Assembly: GCA_016630955.3 (NCBI GenBank)
Contig: CM049986.1
Location: 992,001-1,056,000 of the forward strand
Length of the DNA stretch: 64,000 nucleotides
Direction of reading: 5' to 3'
DNA from: Didymella arachidicola
Lineage: Eukaryota; Ascomycota; Dothideomycetes; Pleosporales; Didymellaceae
Positions 43,803-56,100 of the stretch are shown here, in pieces. The notes under the pieces are model-generated. The model made no database searches, had not been told where the DNA came from, and was given only the letters and a program-made list of their open reading frames with translations. Each line of letters begins with the position of its first letter. Within the stretch, counting starts at the first letter, position 1. A program made the position numbers and the translations under genes.

Positions 43803-45407
43803 ATGTCGTCCTCGAGCGCACCGCACACGGACTCGCAGCCTCCGCCGGCGGCTGAGAAGGAGAGAATCGACCCTGTTCTGCGCAACGCGCTGCGCTACAC
43901 CATCAGCGCGCGCGAGTACCAGCTGCTGCACCAGTACCTGCTGTCGCGCGCCCCGGCCGTCAAGAGGCGCTCCATCACCCCGCGCCGCTACGATGCCATT
44001 GCCAAGGGCCCCGACGACTACAACGTCGCGGCCGTGCGCGCCTCGCTGCGTCTTGGCTTCGCAACACTCGCCGGCCTGAAGACGTGGGAGCTGGTCAAGG
44101 CGAAGCTGCTGGCGCGGGGAGCGGTGCAGACCCGGCGCCAGCCTAGCACGCCCGTGTGGAAGTCGACCAACGTCCGCCTGAGCAGCTCGCTCGCGCTGAT
44201 TCTGCTCTTCCACCGCCTCCTCCGCCGCTTCTTCGTCCGCCTGCGCGAGAGCCTCCTCAGCAGCGAAGCCCGCTCCTTCCGGAAGCGCAACCCGCGCGTC
44301 TCTCGCTCGCTGACCTCGCGCATGGCCCCCGCCATTGGCTCCAGCTTGGCCGGCTTTTTCCTCGCCGTCTACCCCGGAGACCAGCTGCGCGTCACCATGG
44401 CCATCTACATCTTCACACGCGCCCTTGAGTTCGCCTACAACTACCTCGAGGACCGCGGCTACTTCACCAACAGACCCTCCTGGTTCGGCTCCTGGATGCT
44501 GATGCCCGTTGCCTACGGCCAACTGCTCCACGCCTTCGTCTTCGACCGTGACTGCTTCCCTGCCGGCTTCGGCAACTTCATCCTGGGCAACTCGCCAGAG
44601 TACGTCCAGCAGCGCCCTGCAGACCTCCCGCCATCTGTGCGCTGGCCAGGCACCTACGACATCGTCGACGGGCTCGCCGAAATCTCCAAGCAGCGCTGGC
44701 CGCCCTTTGTCTCCCCGATCCTCTTCCCCACCAAGGACACCCTCCCCAGGAGCCTCCTCGCCATCTCTCCCATCACCTCGCCCGCCCACCCCGCCATCAA
44801 ATCCCTCTCCTGCGCCCTGCTGCACCCCCAGGACCCCTCGTGTCTGCGCACCTACGTCCAGTACTGGATCCAGGCTTTCCCAAAAGTAGCCCGCTTCTTC
44901 ACCATCTTCTTCACCGCCATGAGCCTCGCCCGCTACAAGGCCTTCCTCGCTTCCCCCTCGGCGGCCCTGAACAAGCTCGCAAAGAGCATCCTCCGCATGT
45001 CGCTCTTCATCTCCGGCGCCATCGGAACAAGCTGGGGCTCCATCTGCCTCTTCCAGAACATGTTCCCCCGCAGCTTCCTCCCCACCCAGCGCTGGTTCCT
45101 CGGCGGCTTCCTCGGCGGTCTGTGGGCGTTTTTGGAGCGCAAGGGCGGGAGGGGGAATTTCTTGTACTGCACTCGCATGTCGATTGATTCCGCCTGGAAG
45201 GTCGGCGTCAAGAGGGGCTGGTGGCGCGGTGTGGCCAATGGAGATGTGCTCTTGTTTGTGCTCAGCTTGGCTACAGTCAATGTGCTGTATGAAATCTCGC
45301 CGCGATCCGTCAGCAGTGGTGTTGCCCGCAAGGGTTTGGGTGTGCTGAGGGGCGAGGGTTGGGTGGACAGGGCGGTTGTGTCTGAGGGTGACAATGGGAA
45401 GGACTGA
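43803..45407 (+). CDS. TMEM135-like integral membrane protein
   Basis: A single exon of 534 residues. Several hydrophobic segments are spread over the whole length, with basic loops between them. The middle block (LHPQDPSCLRTYVQYWIQAF, then TAMSLARYKAFLASP) and the C-terminal FLGGFLGGLWAFLERKGGRG followed by YCTRMSIDSAWKVGVKRGWW resemble the TMEM135/PMP52 group, which in animals acts on peroxisomes and mitochondria. I place it there with moderate confidence. The ATG at 43803 is chosen because upstream frame is a leader with a CAA repeat (43747-43764) and the phosphotransferase remnant. GC content is high compared with neighbours. Confidence 0.75.
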   Translation: MSSSSAPHTDSQPPPAAEKERIDPVLRNALRYTISAREYQLLHQYLLSRAPAVKRRSITPRRYDAIAKGPDDYNVAAVRASLRLGFATLAGLKTWELVKAKLLARGAVQTRRQPSTPVWKSTNVRLSSSLALILLFHRLLRRFFVRLRESLLSSEARSFRKRNPRVSRSLTSRMAPAIGSSLAGFFLAVYPGDQLRVTMAIYIFTRALEFAYNYLEDRGYFTNRPSWFGSWMLMPVAYGQLLHAFVFDRDCFPAGFGNFILGNSPEYVQQRPADLPPSVRWPGTYDIVDGLAEISKQRWPPFVSPILFPTKDTLPRSLLAISPITSPAHPAIKSLSCALLHPQDPSCLRTYVQYWIQAFPKVARFFTIFFTAMSLARYKAFLASPSAALNKLAKSILRMSLFISGAIGTSWGSICLFQNMFPRSFLPTQRWFLGGFLGGLWAFLERKGGRGNFLYCTRMSIDSAWKVGVKRGWWRGVANGDVLLFVLSLATVNVLYEISPRSVSSGVARKGLGVLRGEGWVDRAVVSEGDNGKD

Positions 45408-45669
45408 CGATAATTTATGACAGCGATGAATGGATTATTCTTGTGGTAGCTTACTTCTACTTACCCAATATCGTTACTATAACTCACAACTTCAACCCAT
45501 TCGGATATTGTTGCCCAATGCTGACTTATACTTTGGTGAACATGATAAATGCAGCTCACAACCTTGACTTTACTTTTAATAATTTGGTTTAATGCTGACT
45601 TGGAGGCTGGACTCGCCCAGTACTTTTATGCTAACTCACACTTGTACTCACTTCATACTGTTACAATGC

Positions 45670-47037
45670 TCACAACTTCGACTCCCCCTCGTCATGCTTC
45701 CACCCAGGCATATCAGCCAGATCCTTCGCCGGCGCCGCCCTCCGCGACTTCAACGCATCGCCCGTCCCCGGCCGCCACCTCCACGCCTGCTTCAAATCCT
45801 CCGCCAGCGTCCCCTCCAGCAGCTCCACCACATGCCTCCCAATACTCGGCAGCAGCTTAAACGAATGCCCACTATCCCCCGTCGCCAAAAAGAAATTCCT
45901 CCACGCCGGATACTCGCACACCAACAGCGCCGCATCCGCCGTATCAGCACACCAGCACAACTGGCGATTAAACAGCGGCCGATCCACAAACCGCGGCAGC
46001 AACTTCCCCACCGCTCTCCTCACACTCGCCTCCGACGCATCAGGGTACGTATCACTAGGATGCAGCGCATGGCTCCGCGGCACACTTACACGCTGCGGCT
46101 GCGTTGCACCGTACGGCGTTACGGACTTGAACCGCGTGAAACCTGGAAACTCATCACACACCTTCACCACCCCCTCCTCATCCGGCTCGAAAAAGAATCC
46201 ATAATCGCCGTGATACACGACCGGCGCGTCCTTGTACAGCGCTGCTTCAGCCGGGGAGAGGGAAAGATGCGCATACACCCACGCCTTGCTCACGCACTGC
46301 CCCTGCAAGTCTACAAGCGAGGGACTCCACGCCCCGGCCGCGAGCACGACTTTATCCGCATAATACCTCGCGCCGCTCTTGGCTTGGACCCCGATACACA
46401 CCCCATCTGCGAGGAGCGGTGCGGTAAACGTCCCTGCGTCGCCAGACGCGAATCTCACGCCGGACTGGGCGAGGAATTTGCCGATGGCGTGCAGGGCTTT
46501 TGAAGCGGCGAGCCAGCCGCCGTCGGTGCTGTGGATTGCTTTCCACCCGGTGATCTGGTCGCGGGAGAGCAGCGGTGCGGCGGCGAGGATAGCATCTTCG
46601 GAGTCGAGCCAGTGCGTTGTCGTTTCCAACCCCGCATCAGCTGCGAGCAGCGTCTCGTAGTTCGCCCGCAGGTCTTTAATTCTATCGCCGTGCGCACAAT
46701 CCAACTTCACATCATCATCAGCAGCACTTCACCAAACTCACTTCAGCCCCCCACTCACCCTCCCCGTCTCATGAAAAAACGGCGCAAACAGCTCGTCCTC
46801 CCTCCACATCTCCCTTGCTTCGAGACTCAGTTGCAGATCCACCGGGTTCCGCACGCGAATCCCCATTATCTTGTTCATGTCGTTGCCGGCGGATTGCAGG
46901 GAGGGGATGGGGTATGTGTCGAGGAGTGTGATGTTGGAGGGTGTGTAGCCTGCGCGGACGAGGTGCAGGGCTGTTGAGGAGCCTAGTGTGCCCCCGCCGC
47001 CAACGATGAGGATGGTTGTTGTTGAGCGGGTGGGCAT
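45670..47037 (-). CDS. amadoriase-type FAD-dependent oxidase (fructosyl amino acid oxidase family)
   Basis: Exons 46759-47037 and 45670-46704 give 437 residues, the family length. The N-terminus has the dinucleotide-binding ILIVGGGGTLGSSTALHL. A DMNKIMGIR block follows, typical of amadoriases. The C-terminal half carries QLCWCADTADAALLVCEYP, including the Cys expected to bind FAD covalently, and FFLATGDSGHSFKLLPSIGRHVVELLEG. The ending PGDALKSRR-like tail is usual too (here GTGDALKSRR). The enzyme oxidises the C-N bond of glycated amino acids, or saccharopine/sarcosine-like secondary amines; the exact substrate cannot be read. No clear peroxisomal C-terminus (ends SKL: GESKL), and in fact SKL is a canonical PTS1 signal, so peroxisomal import is likely. 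Confidence 0.9.
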
Positions 47038-47926
47038 GGTGGAGGTGTGGGTTGGTCGATTCTGGGGGTTGGGTGTCTTGGTGTTTGGTTTTGGTGGTAC
47101 AAGCTGGAGATGGGTGATGAAGGGCTTCTTATCGGTTGGGAGATGTTGGAGTTCGACTGTTATTCTTGCTCAATGGAGTAGATGAAGGATAGCGATGTGG
47201 ATCTTCGTCTCCCCGTAGACTTGATGCTTTTGATAACACAAGGTGACCATGATCGGTTAAAAACCCCGGTCACTCGTCGGAGGTAATGTGACTGGCGGAC
47301 TGTTGCGATTACCTCTTGGGGCAAGCTCCTGGTGGGTTCTTCACGGCGTCGACTCCGAGATCTCGATATTCCGTCTTGCAACAACCTCAAGCTACACAGC
47401 ATCAACGTCGTTGCTACTCACAATCTAAGACCTCGATGAATCATCTCGCCCAGCAGCCACCGAACCAGACGCTCCGTCTCAGCCTTCAGGTCGAGCATTC
47501 GACGGGCTGACGTTAAACCCCCATCGGCCCGCGGACCTTCTAACCCCTGCCACCATCTGCACAACCCCACACACAAGCCTCGCACCGCCGCTAGCGCAAT
47601 CTTGACAACTCTTAGCGCCTTCCAAACTGTTCCGATTACCTCTCTGGGAATAGACTTCATCGACCCCTGCCACGAGCCTGTCACCGAGCGCGCGGATGGC
47701 GCGACTCCACAGCGTCTATCAAACGTCGATTACCCCGGTTTGGGGTAACTAGCCGGATCCACAGATAAGTGCATGTACCTATCTACAAGGTGAGTATGGG
47801 GGGTGGGTGGGTTGATACGCGGTGGTATAAAGGGCCGTGGGGTTTCGTTGGTGATGGTTAGATTTAAGCTCGCAACATCTTCAGTGGCATTACTTCGTAC
47901 TGAGCTCAACAAATTCCTTGCTCAAA
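47038..47926. other. divergent intergenic region between the oxidase and the UNC93-like gene
   Basis: 0.9 kb without a gene. A segment CGATTACCTCT recurs at about 47306 and 47634 in similar surroundings. G-rich stretches (GGGGGGTGGGTGGG near 47800) precede a TATA box. Confidence 0.45.
47826..47832 (+). promoter_or_regulatory. TATA box (TATAAAG)
   Basis: TATAAAG about 100 bp before the start codon of the UNC93-like gene at 47927. Confidence 0.5.
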
Positions 47927-49587
47927 ATGTCCGAGTCCGCGCTTACTGGCGCCGCCCTCGGCACAAAACCCACCGACCCCTCGATCGATATCCAAGTCGG
48001 ATACACAGACGAGAGAATCAACATGGAAGAGTACGAGCGCACGGTTCCCCTGTGGAAGCGCGTCTGGCAACACAGCTTAACGCAGATGATGTTGCTCAGC
48101 GTGCAAGCCTTCTGCGGTCCAGCCATGGCGGATGCAATCGCCGGTGCGTATCTCGCGAGTTGAAATGATCCGCAGATTGACAGTGCCAGGTCTCGGTGGA
48201 GGCGGTCTTGCGACCCCGCAGACATCGAATATCGCGACGGCGATCAACTACTCCATGCTTGCCATCTGTTGCGCTCTGGGGGGCCCGATTGTGAATAAGC
48301 TTGGGACGAAGTGGTCGTTGGTTATTGGCGCGTGCTCGTTCCCTATTCGGGGTTCGTCGTACTATTGTAATAGTAAGTTTGGGAATCAGTGGTATTTGAT
48401 TCTCGGTGGGTTTTTTACGGGTATTGGGACGGGGACGTGGTATGTTGCTGAGAGTGGGACGATTATGTCGCTGGCGCCGTCCGACTCTCGTGGCAAGTAC
48501 CTGGCTCTCTGGATCGTGGCTCGTAATCTTGGACAGTTGGTTGGAGGTGCTATCAAGTAAGACTCTTATATTAGAACTTTGGAGCTGCTGCTAACGAACA
48601 AAGTCTCTCTAAGAACCACATCAAGGGCGCCAACGGAGGTGTGACCCCTGACACTTACATCGCCTTCCTGATCATCGAGTGCATGGCTCTACCCTTTGCG
48701 TTCCTCATCTCGCCGCTCGAGCGCGTTGTCAGGTCAGACGGGACCAAGATCCTTGTATCAGAGAAGCTGCCAACCAAGACGGAATTCAAAATGATCAAGA
48801 CGACCATGACCTCGAAACTGATCTTGCTTTCCGCGCTGTGGGCCATCTGGTCCTTCTTCTACAGGTAAGTACACCGCCCAGTCGCCCTTTGCTGCACTGA
48901 CAAACACCACAGCGGCACCTGGTCAACCTACCTCGGAACCTATTTCAGCGTCCGCGCTCGTGCGCTTTCATCGCTTGTATCGCCTTTTTTCTGCATTGTG
49001 GGATGTTTCGGCCTGGGGTTCGTTCTTGATATGAAGAAGCTGAGCCAGCGGCGAAGGGCTCAGGCTGGTCTCTTCTTAGTTGTGATTCTCAACCTCGGCG
49101 TTTACATTTGGTCCATTGTCATGCAGGTCCGATTCGACAGCAATAACCCTGGTAAGATTGACTGGGACGACGCGCTGTACGCGCGCTCGTTCTTGCCGTA
49201 CTTCTTCGTGCAGACGACGGGTCCGCTGTCTCAGTCGTACATGTACTGGCTGCTGTCTTCCTTTGCGACGGATGCTCAGGGTAAGTCTCTTCGTTTATTC
49301 ATTCTCCAAGCGCATACTGATAGTATCCAGCCAACGTTCGCAATGGTGCTGCGTTCCGCTGTCTGGAAGCCATCGGCCAGGCGATCTCGTACGGCATGAA
49401 TACGCAGATCAAGACTAGCCCCATTATTGGCTTCTGTGTCACCTTTGGCCTCATGGCTCTTGCCTTCGGTCCGATGTTGGTGTTGGTCAATTCCACCCCA
49501 GACCGCATCCCCGCCGATGTGACAGCAGAGGAGATCGAGCGTGCGGAGATCAAAGTTGCCGCTGTGAACATTGACGCAAAAGCTTGA
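47927..49587 (+). CDS. UNC93-like major facilitator protein
   Basis: Exons 47927-48143, 48190-48556, 48604-48864, 48913-49280 and 49331-49587 give 489 residues. About 11-12 hydrophobic segments are spread over the protein. Features typical of the fungal UNC93/DUF895-like MFS group are the first membrane stretch QAFCGPAMADAIAGLGGGG, GIGTGTWYVAESGTIMSLAP with the following SRGKYLALWIVARNLGQLVGG, and GTWSTYLGTYFSVRARALSS in the middle. The C-terminus is short and charged. The role is unknown; relatives affect ion channels or trafficking. Divergent from the amadoriase gene. Confidence 0.88.
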
Positions 49588-49819
49588 AGCATTGCATCTG
49601 TACTATCCGCTATCTGCACGTCTATCATCGATAGTATGGCACGAAGAATCAATATATCAATATAACGTTCGCCCAATCACGATACTTCCTTTCCGCCCCC
49701 GCGTGCTAGGCCCAGAATAGGAAGGTCGATCTTGCCAACCTCCTCCAGCGTCAGCCTGGTCGCAAATGTTCGCCTCACCATCCTATTGTCCTTTCGTCTC
49801 TGCCGTCAGGAGGATCGAC

Positions 49820-51806
49820 ATGGCGTCCGCAAGAGCAGCTCCCCCATCTCCCAGACCGGCCAAAGTGCGGAGGGACCGCGTTGAAAAAGGCCGGAGGGTC
49901 AAGTGGCAGCAGTGGCCCGAGATCACCTGTCCTCTTGACGACCTGGACAAGCAGTCTCTGTCTTGCAGCCACCCGGACCTCGAAGACGGATCGCTTATAG
50001 CCTGGGGCTTGAGACAGAGTGAGCTTTCGACGGGAGATAAGGTCGAGGTTGATGTCCTCTACGGTAGCGGGACTGACTTGAGTATGACGTGCCAGGCTGC
50101 ATAGAAATAAAAAATGCTGACGCTGTATGAGAATGGGATCGTATACTCAAGGATGAAGAGCTCGAGCGCATAGTACAGGTAAGCTCGTTGCGGTGATTTT
50201 AATCGGGTCATCGTCTTACACAGATGCATAGTTGCCAAAGTGTGCCCTGCGAGTATTGTACTAGACAAGCCCACTTTGCTTGCAGTTGTGAAGACAGGCT
50301 AACTGATCCAAGTTTCGTCAACACCTTGAACAGCGACTCGAGCTGGCTCCCCGGGAACTTCAGTCCACGCCGAGAAACCATCCGTCTCCTGCGGGTGGCA
50401 GGCCTGTCTGGCGTCCTTCTATGCAATCTGTACTCGGAAGACAGTTACTGGGCGAAAATGGGGAATCAGCGCTACTTGCATTATGATGGCGATGGTCAAA
50501 TGGATTCGTTCGGTAGTGACGATGCCAACGCTGTGCCGATTTTTCTGACGAGCTGCAGAGATTTGCTATCAGTATCGGTGTGGCTGGGATACGGGTGTCA
50601 GCTTCATTCATGCCATAAGGACGAAGGATAGTACTACGTACTTTTGTATTAATTATCCGTCGGGTGCTCGTGACCGACTGGAGGCGATTTTTCGTCACAA
50701 GGAGAGACGCGCAGTACTCCACCGGGACTTTTTCTTCGACACGTTGGCTGCAGATGATGGTTTGAAGCAGTGGCAGTTCGACATAGGGGAACGACGTCTT
50801 AAGCTGCTTGCACTCGTGGGTTATCATTGCGGTAAGATGTCGACGTTGCTAAATTGACCTTTAGGAGAAGAAGTTCGAGAAACCAACATCAGGAGAGATC
50901 AATGAGGAGCCTGTTACTGAGCAGATAGCTCAGTATTCCTGTGAGCCGAGCGATGTGAAAGAGAATGCTTTGAAGCTCCGTCAGAAACAACAACTGAATG
51001 ACATTGAGAAGCAATCTTCAGATCGTGGTCAGAAGGAGCAAAAAGGCCGCATCGACGCCTTACATGGCCAGCAGTCCAATAAACAATCCGGTCCGACACG
51101 CGTGAAGAAGGAAGAAGAAGAGTTTGACATTGCAACTCGCGACCTGCACAAAATGGTGCGACACTGGCTCGGTCTGCGACAAGACTGTGAAGACCTCCTC
51201 GCGCAGCTGAAGTTCCTGAAAGACACACATGTCAAAGTAAGCGAGCTGGGCGCTTCCAAATGGTCGACCGACAGGACAGCAGACGCGGGAGAGTCGTTCG
51301 ATGCGCTCATATCCCAATGCGACATCTGCATGCGATGGACACAGGTCTATCACGACCGAACCAACACCCGCATCCAACTGGTACGTTCGCAGTATGGACG
51401 AGATCGCACATCGTACTGATAATTACACTAGCTGTTCCATCTCGCAAATCAACGGATGGCCATCGTAAACCAGGAAATGGCCAAAGCGAATCAGAAAACC
51501 GCACTCGACACCACGACGATAGCGGAGCAGACAGCGCAAGATTCGGCCTCGATGATCACCCTAGCTGCCGTCACCATGGTCTTCCTGCCAGGAACCTTTG
51601 TTTGCACAATCGTCAGCACCAATTTCTTTGACTTTGGAGAGAGAGGGTTGCAGGTGTCTGGGAGGTGGTGGGTGCTCCTCGTCGTGGGCGTACCGCTTAC
51701 ACTCGCTGTGTTCGGCGTGTGGTGGCAATGGCGGGAGAAAAGATTGAAGGAGCAGGAAGAAAAACGGCAGAAACAAAGAGAAGCGTATGAAAGGTTGAAT
51801 TCTTAG
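49820..51806 (+). CDS. CorA-like membrane protein of unknown role
   Basis: Six exons (49820-50081, 50132-50178, 50224-50512, 50559-50815, 50865-51380, 51432-51806) sum to 581 residues. The N-terminal about 400 residues match no enzyme I know. A long helical, charged region (about 330-490) ends in QNQ-type repeats (KANQKTALDTTTIAEQTAQDS), followed by two membrane helices (about 498-520 and 537-558) and a short KE-rich tail. The first helix block ITLAAVTMVFLPGTFVCTIVSTNFF is the usual end of fungal CorA-like proteins. The GMN filter motif of true CorA magnesium channels is absent, so magnesium transport is not supported. The splice at 50815/50865 was picked to keep frame and is the least sure. 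Confidence 0.75.
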
Positions 51807-52148
51807 CGATGGGACGATGGGTAAGTCCGTGCATGTAAGCCGTGGTGAGACCGGCACGGAGTCAACGTTTGAGCCGATCCGGATGCTCTTTCCTCACCAG
51901 GACCCCAGGCAACAACTTCTCGTAGCGCTCCCTGGCTGATAATGTCCTTAATTTAAACCAGCACGGACATTCTCGCATCAGCGAGCAACTTTTGAAGTAC
52001 TCCATGGGCGGCCTGACACGGGACGGATGAGCTCGCGCAGCCACCCACAGAAGTATCGCCGTGTATAAGTGTACTCCATTCTCAACCCCAAAAACCCACC
52101 ACACACACACCCGCTCCTCAAACCACCCATCCCCAATCCTCACCCAGC
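51807..52148. other. intergenic region upstream of the DJ-1/PfpI gene
   Basis: 342 bp with no gene. A TATAAG at 52064-52069, about 80 bp before the start codon, may be the TATA box. The stretch just before the ATG is rich in CA and C. Confidence 0.5.
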
Positions 52149-52888
52149 ATGCCCTCCGCCCAAAAGCCCCTCCGCATCGGCGTCCTCTACGAACAAACCC
52201 AAATGACCGACCTCGCCGGCCTCGACATCCTTGACAACATATCCACCAAGAAATTCGCCATGCTCCTCTCCATGAACCCGTCCCTCGCGCCCCTCGCGCC
52301 CCTCACCATCCCCATAGAATACCTCTACATATCCTCCTCGCTGGAACCCGCCTGGACCACGCCCGAAATGCACGTCACGCCAACCCACACGTACGCCAGC
52401 GCGCCGCGCGATCTCGACATCCTGCTGCTAGGCGGCCCGGACCCGAGCGCCGTCAAGGAAGAGAGTCTGGAGTTTCTGAGGGAGGCGAGTAGGCAGACCA
52501 AGGTTATTTTGACGACGTGCACGGGGGGCATGTGGCTTGCGAGGGCGGGCGTGTTGGATGGGAAGAAGGCGACGACGAATCGGGTGCTGCTTGGGCTTGC
52601 GGGGCAGATGATGCCGAAGGTGGAGTGGCAGGATCAGCGCTGGGTTGTTGAGGATGGGCATTTTGAGGGCGCGCAGATTTGGACTGCTGGTGGGGCGGGC
52701 TGTGGTGAGTTGAGTTGGGAATGGTGGGTAAATGGTGGTGCTGACAACCTACAGGCATTGACATGGCGATTGAGTACACTCTACAGAGGTTCGATAAGAA
52801 GCTCATCGAGTTGGGCTGTGAGGGGCTCGACTTTGAGATTGAGGGTCGTAGCCAGTCCTACAAGAAACCCTTGATTAATAGTTGGTAG
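52149..52888 (+). CDS. DJ-1/PfpI (class I glutamine amidotransferase-like) protein
   Basis: Exons 52149-52704 and 52755-52888 give 229 residues. The fold signature is a beta strand (LRIGVLYEQTQMTDLAGLDIL), LDILLLGGPDPS, and the nucleophile elbow TTCTGGMWLARAGVLDGKKATTN with Cys as the reactive residue. After it comes the WTAGGAGCGIDMAIEYT motif, which usually supplies the oxyanion helix. Such proteins act as chaperones, glyoxalases, isonitrile hydratases or transcription-regulator cores; the sequence does not tell which. Residues 40-85 differ from the usual core and carry a Leu/Ala/Pro repeat (SLAPLAPL). Confidence 0.85.
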
Positions 52889-53144
52889 ATAATACTTGAC
52901 ACTTCTTGTAAACACATCTTTTAGGTTTGCAAGTTGGTGAAATATTCTATATTCATCTCATATCGTCTCATCCCCTCATTGGACTCTATCCGCCCAAACG
53001 CCAATTATGCAACCCGTGAATGATACCAGCTGTGTTGAAGGAAGGGATATGTTGAGGCGCCGGACTCCCACGCTGGTGTTGAATGTAAATGCAGCAAAAA
53101 GTCATGCAATCAGGAGAGACCGCTCGATGTTGAGAGTGAGTGGT

Positions 53145-56100
53145 TTAGGTTGGGTTGGGTGCAGCGGCACCGGTAATGTCGCCGCCCTCTTGCTCCATGG
53201 GAGCGCAAGTGCAGAAAAGGTTAGTGTCACCGTAGGCTATTAGAAAGTCAGTACTTGCGAAGTGAAAATTGGACGCGCGGGCAACTCACCATCATCGAGC
53301 CTGGTAACGCTGGGCCAGAACTTCTTCTCCTTCAGGTATGCCAGTGGGTACGCAGCATCCTCCCTGCTGTATGCACGATCCCAGTTGCCAACGATAAGAT
53401 CTTGCTGGCTGTGAGGGGAGTTTGTGAGCAAGTTCTTCCCGGCACCCTTGGGCTGCTTGCCATCCTCGATGTCCTTAATCTCCTTGCGGATAGAGATCAA
53501 AGCATCACAGAAACGGTCAAGCTCAGCCTTGCTCTCAGACTCTGTGGGTTCAATCATCAGGGTGTTTGCAACGGGCCAGCTCATGGTCGGGGCGTGGAAG
53601 CCATAGTCCTGGAGTCGCTTGGCGATGTCAATAGCCTCAACCCCGGCGGTCTCTTTGAAGCCACGGACATCGAGGATGAACTCGTGTGCGCAGCGACCCG
53701 CATCGTTGGTGTACAGGATCGGGTAGTGGGGCTTGAGCTTGGAAAGAATGTAGTTTGCGTTGAGTAGAGTGATCTTGGTGGCCTGTGTAAGACCAACAGC
53801 GCCCATCATCTTGATATATGCCCATGAGATGGGCAGAATAGAAGCACTACCCCATGGCGCACCCGAAATAGGGTAGACAGCCTGAGCACCACCTGTCTCG
53901 TTCCTCAAGTGACCAGGCAGGAAGGGCGCAAGATGGCTCTTGACACCAATGGGTCCGACACCTGGTCCTCCACCGCCGTGGGGAATACAGAAGGTCTTGT
54001 GAAGGTTGAGATGACAGACATCAGCGCCAATCTCGCCGGGAGAGCAGAGACCAATTTGTGCGTTCATGTTCGCGCCATCCATGTAAACTTGACCGCCGTA
54101 CTGGTGAATCAGATCACAAGCCTCCTTGGCAGCAGGCTCGAAAACACCAAAGGTAGAGGGATAGGTGATCATAAAGGCACCAAGCTCGTCCTTGTGCTTC
54201 TCACACTTGGCCTTGAGATCAGCGATGTCGAGGTTGCCCGTGGCGGTGTCACACTTGACAGGGACCACGCGCATACCGCACATAGCAGCACTGGCAGGGT
54301 TGGTTCCGTGAGCAGAGACGGGAATCAAACAAATGTCGCGCTTCTTGCCCGGCTGTTGCTCGAGGTACTTCCGGATGACGCGAAGACCAGCGAACTCGCC
54401 CTGAGCACCAGAGTTGGGCTGCAGCGAAACAGCGTCAAAGCCAGTGATATCGGCCAGATCGCTCTCAAGCTGACCGATCATCTCGAGGTAGCCCTTGGCG
54501 CGCTCGAGAGGCAGGAAGGGGTGCAGATTGCCGGTCGTTTCCCAAGACACAGGTGCCATCTCGGAGGTTGAGTTCAGCTTCATTGTGCAAGATCCGAGCG
54601 GGATCATGGAATGAACGAGAGATAGATCTTTAGAGGCCAGGTGGTTGATGTAACGTAGTAGCTCAGTCTCGGAGTGATGGGAGTTGAAGACAGGGTGTGT
54701 CAAGAACTCAGAAGTTCTCTTGTATCCCTCGGGCGCCTCAACTGCGACATCTTGAGAAAAGTCAACCTTGGCGCTGCCGTTTGTGAAGCCCTTGAGTAGC
54801 GCAGAGATCGTCTGAGAAGTGGTTGTTTCATCGAAAGACAGACCGATGTGGCTGTCATCCACCTTGCGGACAAGGATCTCGTTGCGTTCCAGCTCAGCGA
54901 TCAGAGGCTCAGTGTTCTTGCCTGTCTCTACGACGAATGTATCGAAGGCAGCCGGCGCATTGTCGAGCTTGGCGCGTGTACCAGTCTTATATCCAGCATC
55001 AATGAGTGCCTGCTGTACAAGTCTTGTCTTTGCCACGACCTGCTTCGCGATCTGGGTCAGGCCATTGGGTCCGTGGTAGACAGCATACATAGCACTCATG
55101 TTAGCAAGCAGCGCCTGCGCAGTGCAGACATTGCTAGTGGCCTTCTCACGTCGGATGTGCTGCTCTCGTGTTTGCAAGGCAAGGCGTGCGGCCGGGTTGC
55201 CGAGCCTGTCCTTCGAAAGACCGATGATACGTCCAGGGATCTTGCGCTTGTGCTTGTCGACACTGGCAAAGAATGCAGCGTGAGGACCACCGAAGCCAAG
55301 AGGCACACCGAAACGCTGGGCGTTACCAAAGGCGATGTCTGCTCCAAATTCTCCCGGCGGAGTGAGCAGAGTGAGCGCAAGAAGGTCAGAGGCCACGCTG
55401 AGAAGCGCGCCCTGCTTGTGAACCTTCTCGGCGAGACCACGGTAATCGTTGACACCACCGTCGGTGTCAGGGTATTGTGCCAGTACACCAACGAGATCTT
55501 GCCCAAGCTCCTCCACACGCTTGCTGTTATCCGCCAGTACATCTGCTACTTCAATCTTAACGCCGAATCCTTCAGCGCGGGAGCGGAGAACCTGGATTGT
55601 CTGAGGATGGCAAGTCGAGGAAACGAGAAATGTCTTGTTGGGGCGCTTCTGACGCGGTCCGGAAAGCGAGCCAAGAGACATGGTCATGGCCTCAGCGGCG
55701 GCTGTAGGCTCATCGAGCAGTGAGGCGTTGGCAATCGAGAGACCGGTCAAATCAGTGACCATGGTCTGGAAGTTGAGGAGCGACTCTAGACGACCCTGAC
55801 TGATCTCAGGCTGGTACGGAGTGTAACTGGTGTACCATTGAGGGTTCTCGAGCACATTGCGCTTGATGACCTCAGGAACATTGGTGTTGTAGTAGCCCTG
55901 GCCGATCAAGCTCTTTCCTGGTCTGTTCTGGCCCATGATGCGCTTCGCGTTCTTGAGGAAGACAGACTCAGGCACGCCGTTGGCTTGCCAATCTGCGCCA
56001 TGGCGATCTGAGAGCTTTCCAACGCTGAGCTCTCTGTTGTTCAAGATGTCTGCAGGGATGACCTGGCGTACAAACTCGTCTAAGCTGCTAACAGGTGGGT

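Noticed and set aside
43632..44825. 397-codon frame on the minus strand
   Set aside because: Antisense to the GC-rich TMEM135-like gene; low-complexity Val/Ala/Arg/Glu composition, no motif.
53909..55723. plus-strand frames of up to 291 codons inside GCV2
   Set aside because: Shadow frames of a long, highly biased exon.
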